DNA of 64,000 nucleotides from the NCBI GenBank assembly GCA_013822245.1, contig PNKE01000010.1:1-64000 (forward strand). The letters run 5' to 3'. Origin of the DNA: Candidatus Solibacter sp. GTDB lineage: Bacteria; Acidobacteriota; Terriglobia; Bryobacterales; Bryobacteraceae. The notes under the pieces are model-generated. The model ran no database searches and was not told the DNA's origin. It saw nothing but the letters and a program-made list of their open reading frames with translations. Of this stretch, positions 62,950 through 64,000 are shown one piece after another (the first letter of the stretch is position 1; the number at the start of each line of letters is the position of its first letter). The position numbers and the translations under genes are program-made.

Positions 62950-63795
62950 TCAATCGCGGAGGCGCTTGAGATACTGGAGGCTCTTGCGGATCTGGGGCAG
63001 CGCCGGGACAGCCTCCTCCTCGAGAAAGAAATGCCGTACGCCGTGCTGCTGGCCGGCGAGCAGCGCGGCTTCGACATTGACGATGCCGGTGCCGAGCGGG
63101 ACGCTTTCCTCTTCGAGGACGTCGGCGGGCGAGCCGCCGAGTTTGGTGCCTTTGCGGATGTCCTTGATGTGCATGAGAGGGAAGCGGCCGGGGGAGCGGG
63201 CGAGCATGGCGGCAGGGTCCTGGAAGCCGTAGACGATCCAGAAGATGTCCATCTCGTAGGCGACATGTTGGGGATCGGTGAGTTTGAGGAGGGTGTCGAA
63301 GCGGGTGCCGTCGGGCGAGGGGTCGAACTCAGTGCCGTGGGTGTGGTAGCAGAGGCGGAGACCTTGCTCGGAGAGAACGCGGCCCCAGGCGTTGAGGGCG
63401 TCGGCGGCGGGCGGGACGTCGGATTCGGCGAGGTGCTTGGCGCTATGGGGGATGGTGCCGCAGACGACGTAGCTTGCGCCGATGGCTCCGGCCCGCGCAC
63501 CGACCGCGGCTGCGTCCTTCTTGAGGTCGTTCCAGGACGCGCCCATGGAGACGGCCTGGAGGCCGTTGTCGCGGAGCAGTCCCAGGAAATCGACCGTGGT
63601 GCGGCCGTAGAGATCGCCGGCCTCGACCTTGCGGAAGCCGAGCTTTGAGATCAGGGCGAGGGTTGCGGGCAGGTCCTTTGCGGCCTCGTTGCGGAGGCTG
63701 TAGATGTTGATACCGACTTCGGCGTTGAAAGCGGGTTTAGCGAAGGCCGGCGCAAGGGCGGCGGCGGTGGCGAGGAAGTTGCGGCGGTTCATCAT
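62950..63795 (-). CDS. sugar-phosphate isomerase/epimerase-like TIM-barrel protein, exported
   Basis: The 281-residue AP-endonuclease-2-type TIM barrel has a Tat-like signal (MNRRNFLATAAALAPAFA). Body segments include VGINIYSLRNE, LGFRKVEAGDLYG, LCYHTHGTEFDP, YEMDIFWIVYG and PLMHIKDIR, the metal-site pattern of xylose-isomerase-like proteins. Two ATGs (63795 and 63792) compete; the first makes an ATGA overlap with the upstream gene's stop. It forms an operon with Gfo/Idh/MocA genes on both sides. Confidence 0.9.
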   Translation of the reverse strand: MMNRRNFLATAAALAPAFAKPAFNAEVGINIYSLRNEAAKDLPATLALISKLGFRKVEAGDLYGRTTVDFLGLLRDNGLQAVSMGASWNDLKKDAAAVGARAGAIGASYVVCGTIPHSAKHLAESDVPPAADALNAWGRVLSEQGLRLCYHTHGTEFDPSPDGTRFDTLLKLTDPQHVAYEMDIFWIVYGFQDPAAMLARSPGRFPLMHIKDIRKGTKLGGSPADVLEEESVPLGTGIVNVEAALLAGQQHGVRHFFLEEEAVPALPQIRKSLQYLKRLRD

Positions 63796-64000
63796 GCCTC
63801 CAGTTTCCAGGGGTGGCGGTATTCGCGACGGAGCAGCGGGCGGGCGGCGGCTTGTTTGACGGTTTGGGCCTGCTGGTCCCAGTCGAGACGCATGCCGGCC
63901 TGGATGGAGAGGTTGCCGAGGATCGAGGTGATCGACGACTTGACGCAGGTTTCGATGTCGCTGTTGGGGCGCTTCCGGGTGCGTACGCAGTCGAGGAAGT
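63792..64000 (-). CDS. Gfo/Idh/MocA-family oxidoreductase, C-terminal part (runs off the edge)
   Basis: The last 69 codons of a gene extending past the right end of the window. The visible tail reads FLDCVRTRKRPNSDIETC, then ILGNLSIQAGMRLDWD, and ends HPWKLEA. This is the usual C-terminal pattern of exported Gfo/Idh/MocA proteins. Its TGA overlaps the start of the TIM-barrel gene. It is too short to confirm cofactor binding. Confidence 0.8.
   Translation of the reverse strand, partial: FLDCVRTRKRPNSDIETCVKSSITSILGNLSIQAGMRLDWDQQAQTVKQAAARPLLRREYRHPWKLEA

Overview
The window is high-GC bacterial DNA whose gene content points to an acidobacterium of the Solibacter/Bryobacter group (Acidobacteriota, Bryobacterales). 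The grounds are three very large Oar-like TonB-dependent receptors with an N-terminal carboxypeptidase-regulatory-like domain, a PadR regulator paired with an 'ADOP' MacB/FtsX-type permease, Tat-exported Gfo/Idh/MocA oxidoreductases next to a sugar-phosphate-isomerase-like TIM barrel, a GH140-like (DUF4038) hydrolase and a ThuA-domain protein. The placement is inferred from families, not from a marker gene search. No rRNA, tRNA, CRISPR array or intact insertion sequence was found.

Left part (0-16.7 kb), mostly housekeeping: a purQ-purL-purF operon (minus strand); an ECF sigma/anti-sigma operon in which four successive downstream genes each carry a LiaI/DUF5668-like membrane module, almost all joined by 4-bp stop/start overlaps; a flippase-like membrane protein overlapping nrdR; the primary sigma factor rpoD; an M20 peptidase with an EamA transporter; and motA-motB.

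Middle (16.7-36 kb): a radical SAM / [2Fe-2S] / hydrogenase-maturation-protease operon; the first Oar receptor; a probably exported O-methyltransferase; padR plus an ADOP permease; a Tat/lipoprotein gluconate-dehydrogenase-subunit-3 / GMC oxidoreductase / nine-heme cytochrome c operon; a VanX-like dipeptidase; and a five-gene trans-4-hydroxyproline catabolic operon (epimerase, a three-component D-hydroxyproline dehydrogenase, a DapA-family deaminase). The hydroxyproline operon has a base-composition skew opposite to both flanks and is bracketed by a 19-bp exact direct repeat.

Right part (36-64 kb): the second Oar receptor, a GH140-like hydrolase, a ThuA-domain protein, a cysteine-free Mrp-type ATPase, a chemoreceptor, the third Oar receptor, a histone-deacetylase-family enzyme, two MacB-like permeases without an ATPase, a HicB-like protein, bipA, an RlpA/SPOR lipoprotein and a small AAPKK-repeat nucleoid protein. 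Between 57.4 and 58.5 kb lies a graveyard: the 5' part of a group IIC intron seated just after a strong hairpin, then remnants of arsC and of an ACR3 arsenite pump. Between the chemoreceptor and the third Oar gene there is a scar that joins a copy of the deacetylase 3' end to a copy of the mrp 3' end, the expected junction of an old tandem duplication. The window ends with two small exported proteins, a sulfite-oxidase-like molybdoenzyme, an MBL-fold hydrolase, and a Gfo/Idh/MocA and TIM-barrel sugar-metabolism cluster that runs off the right edge.
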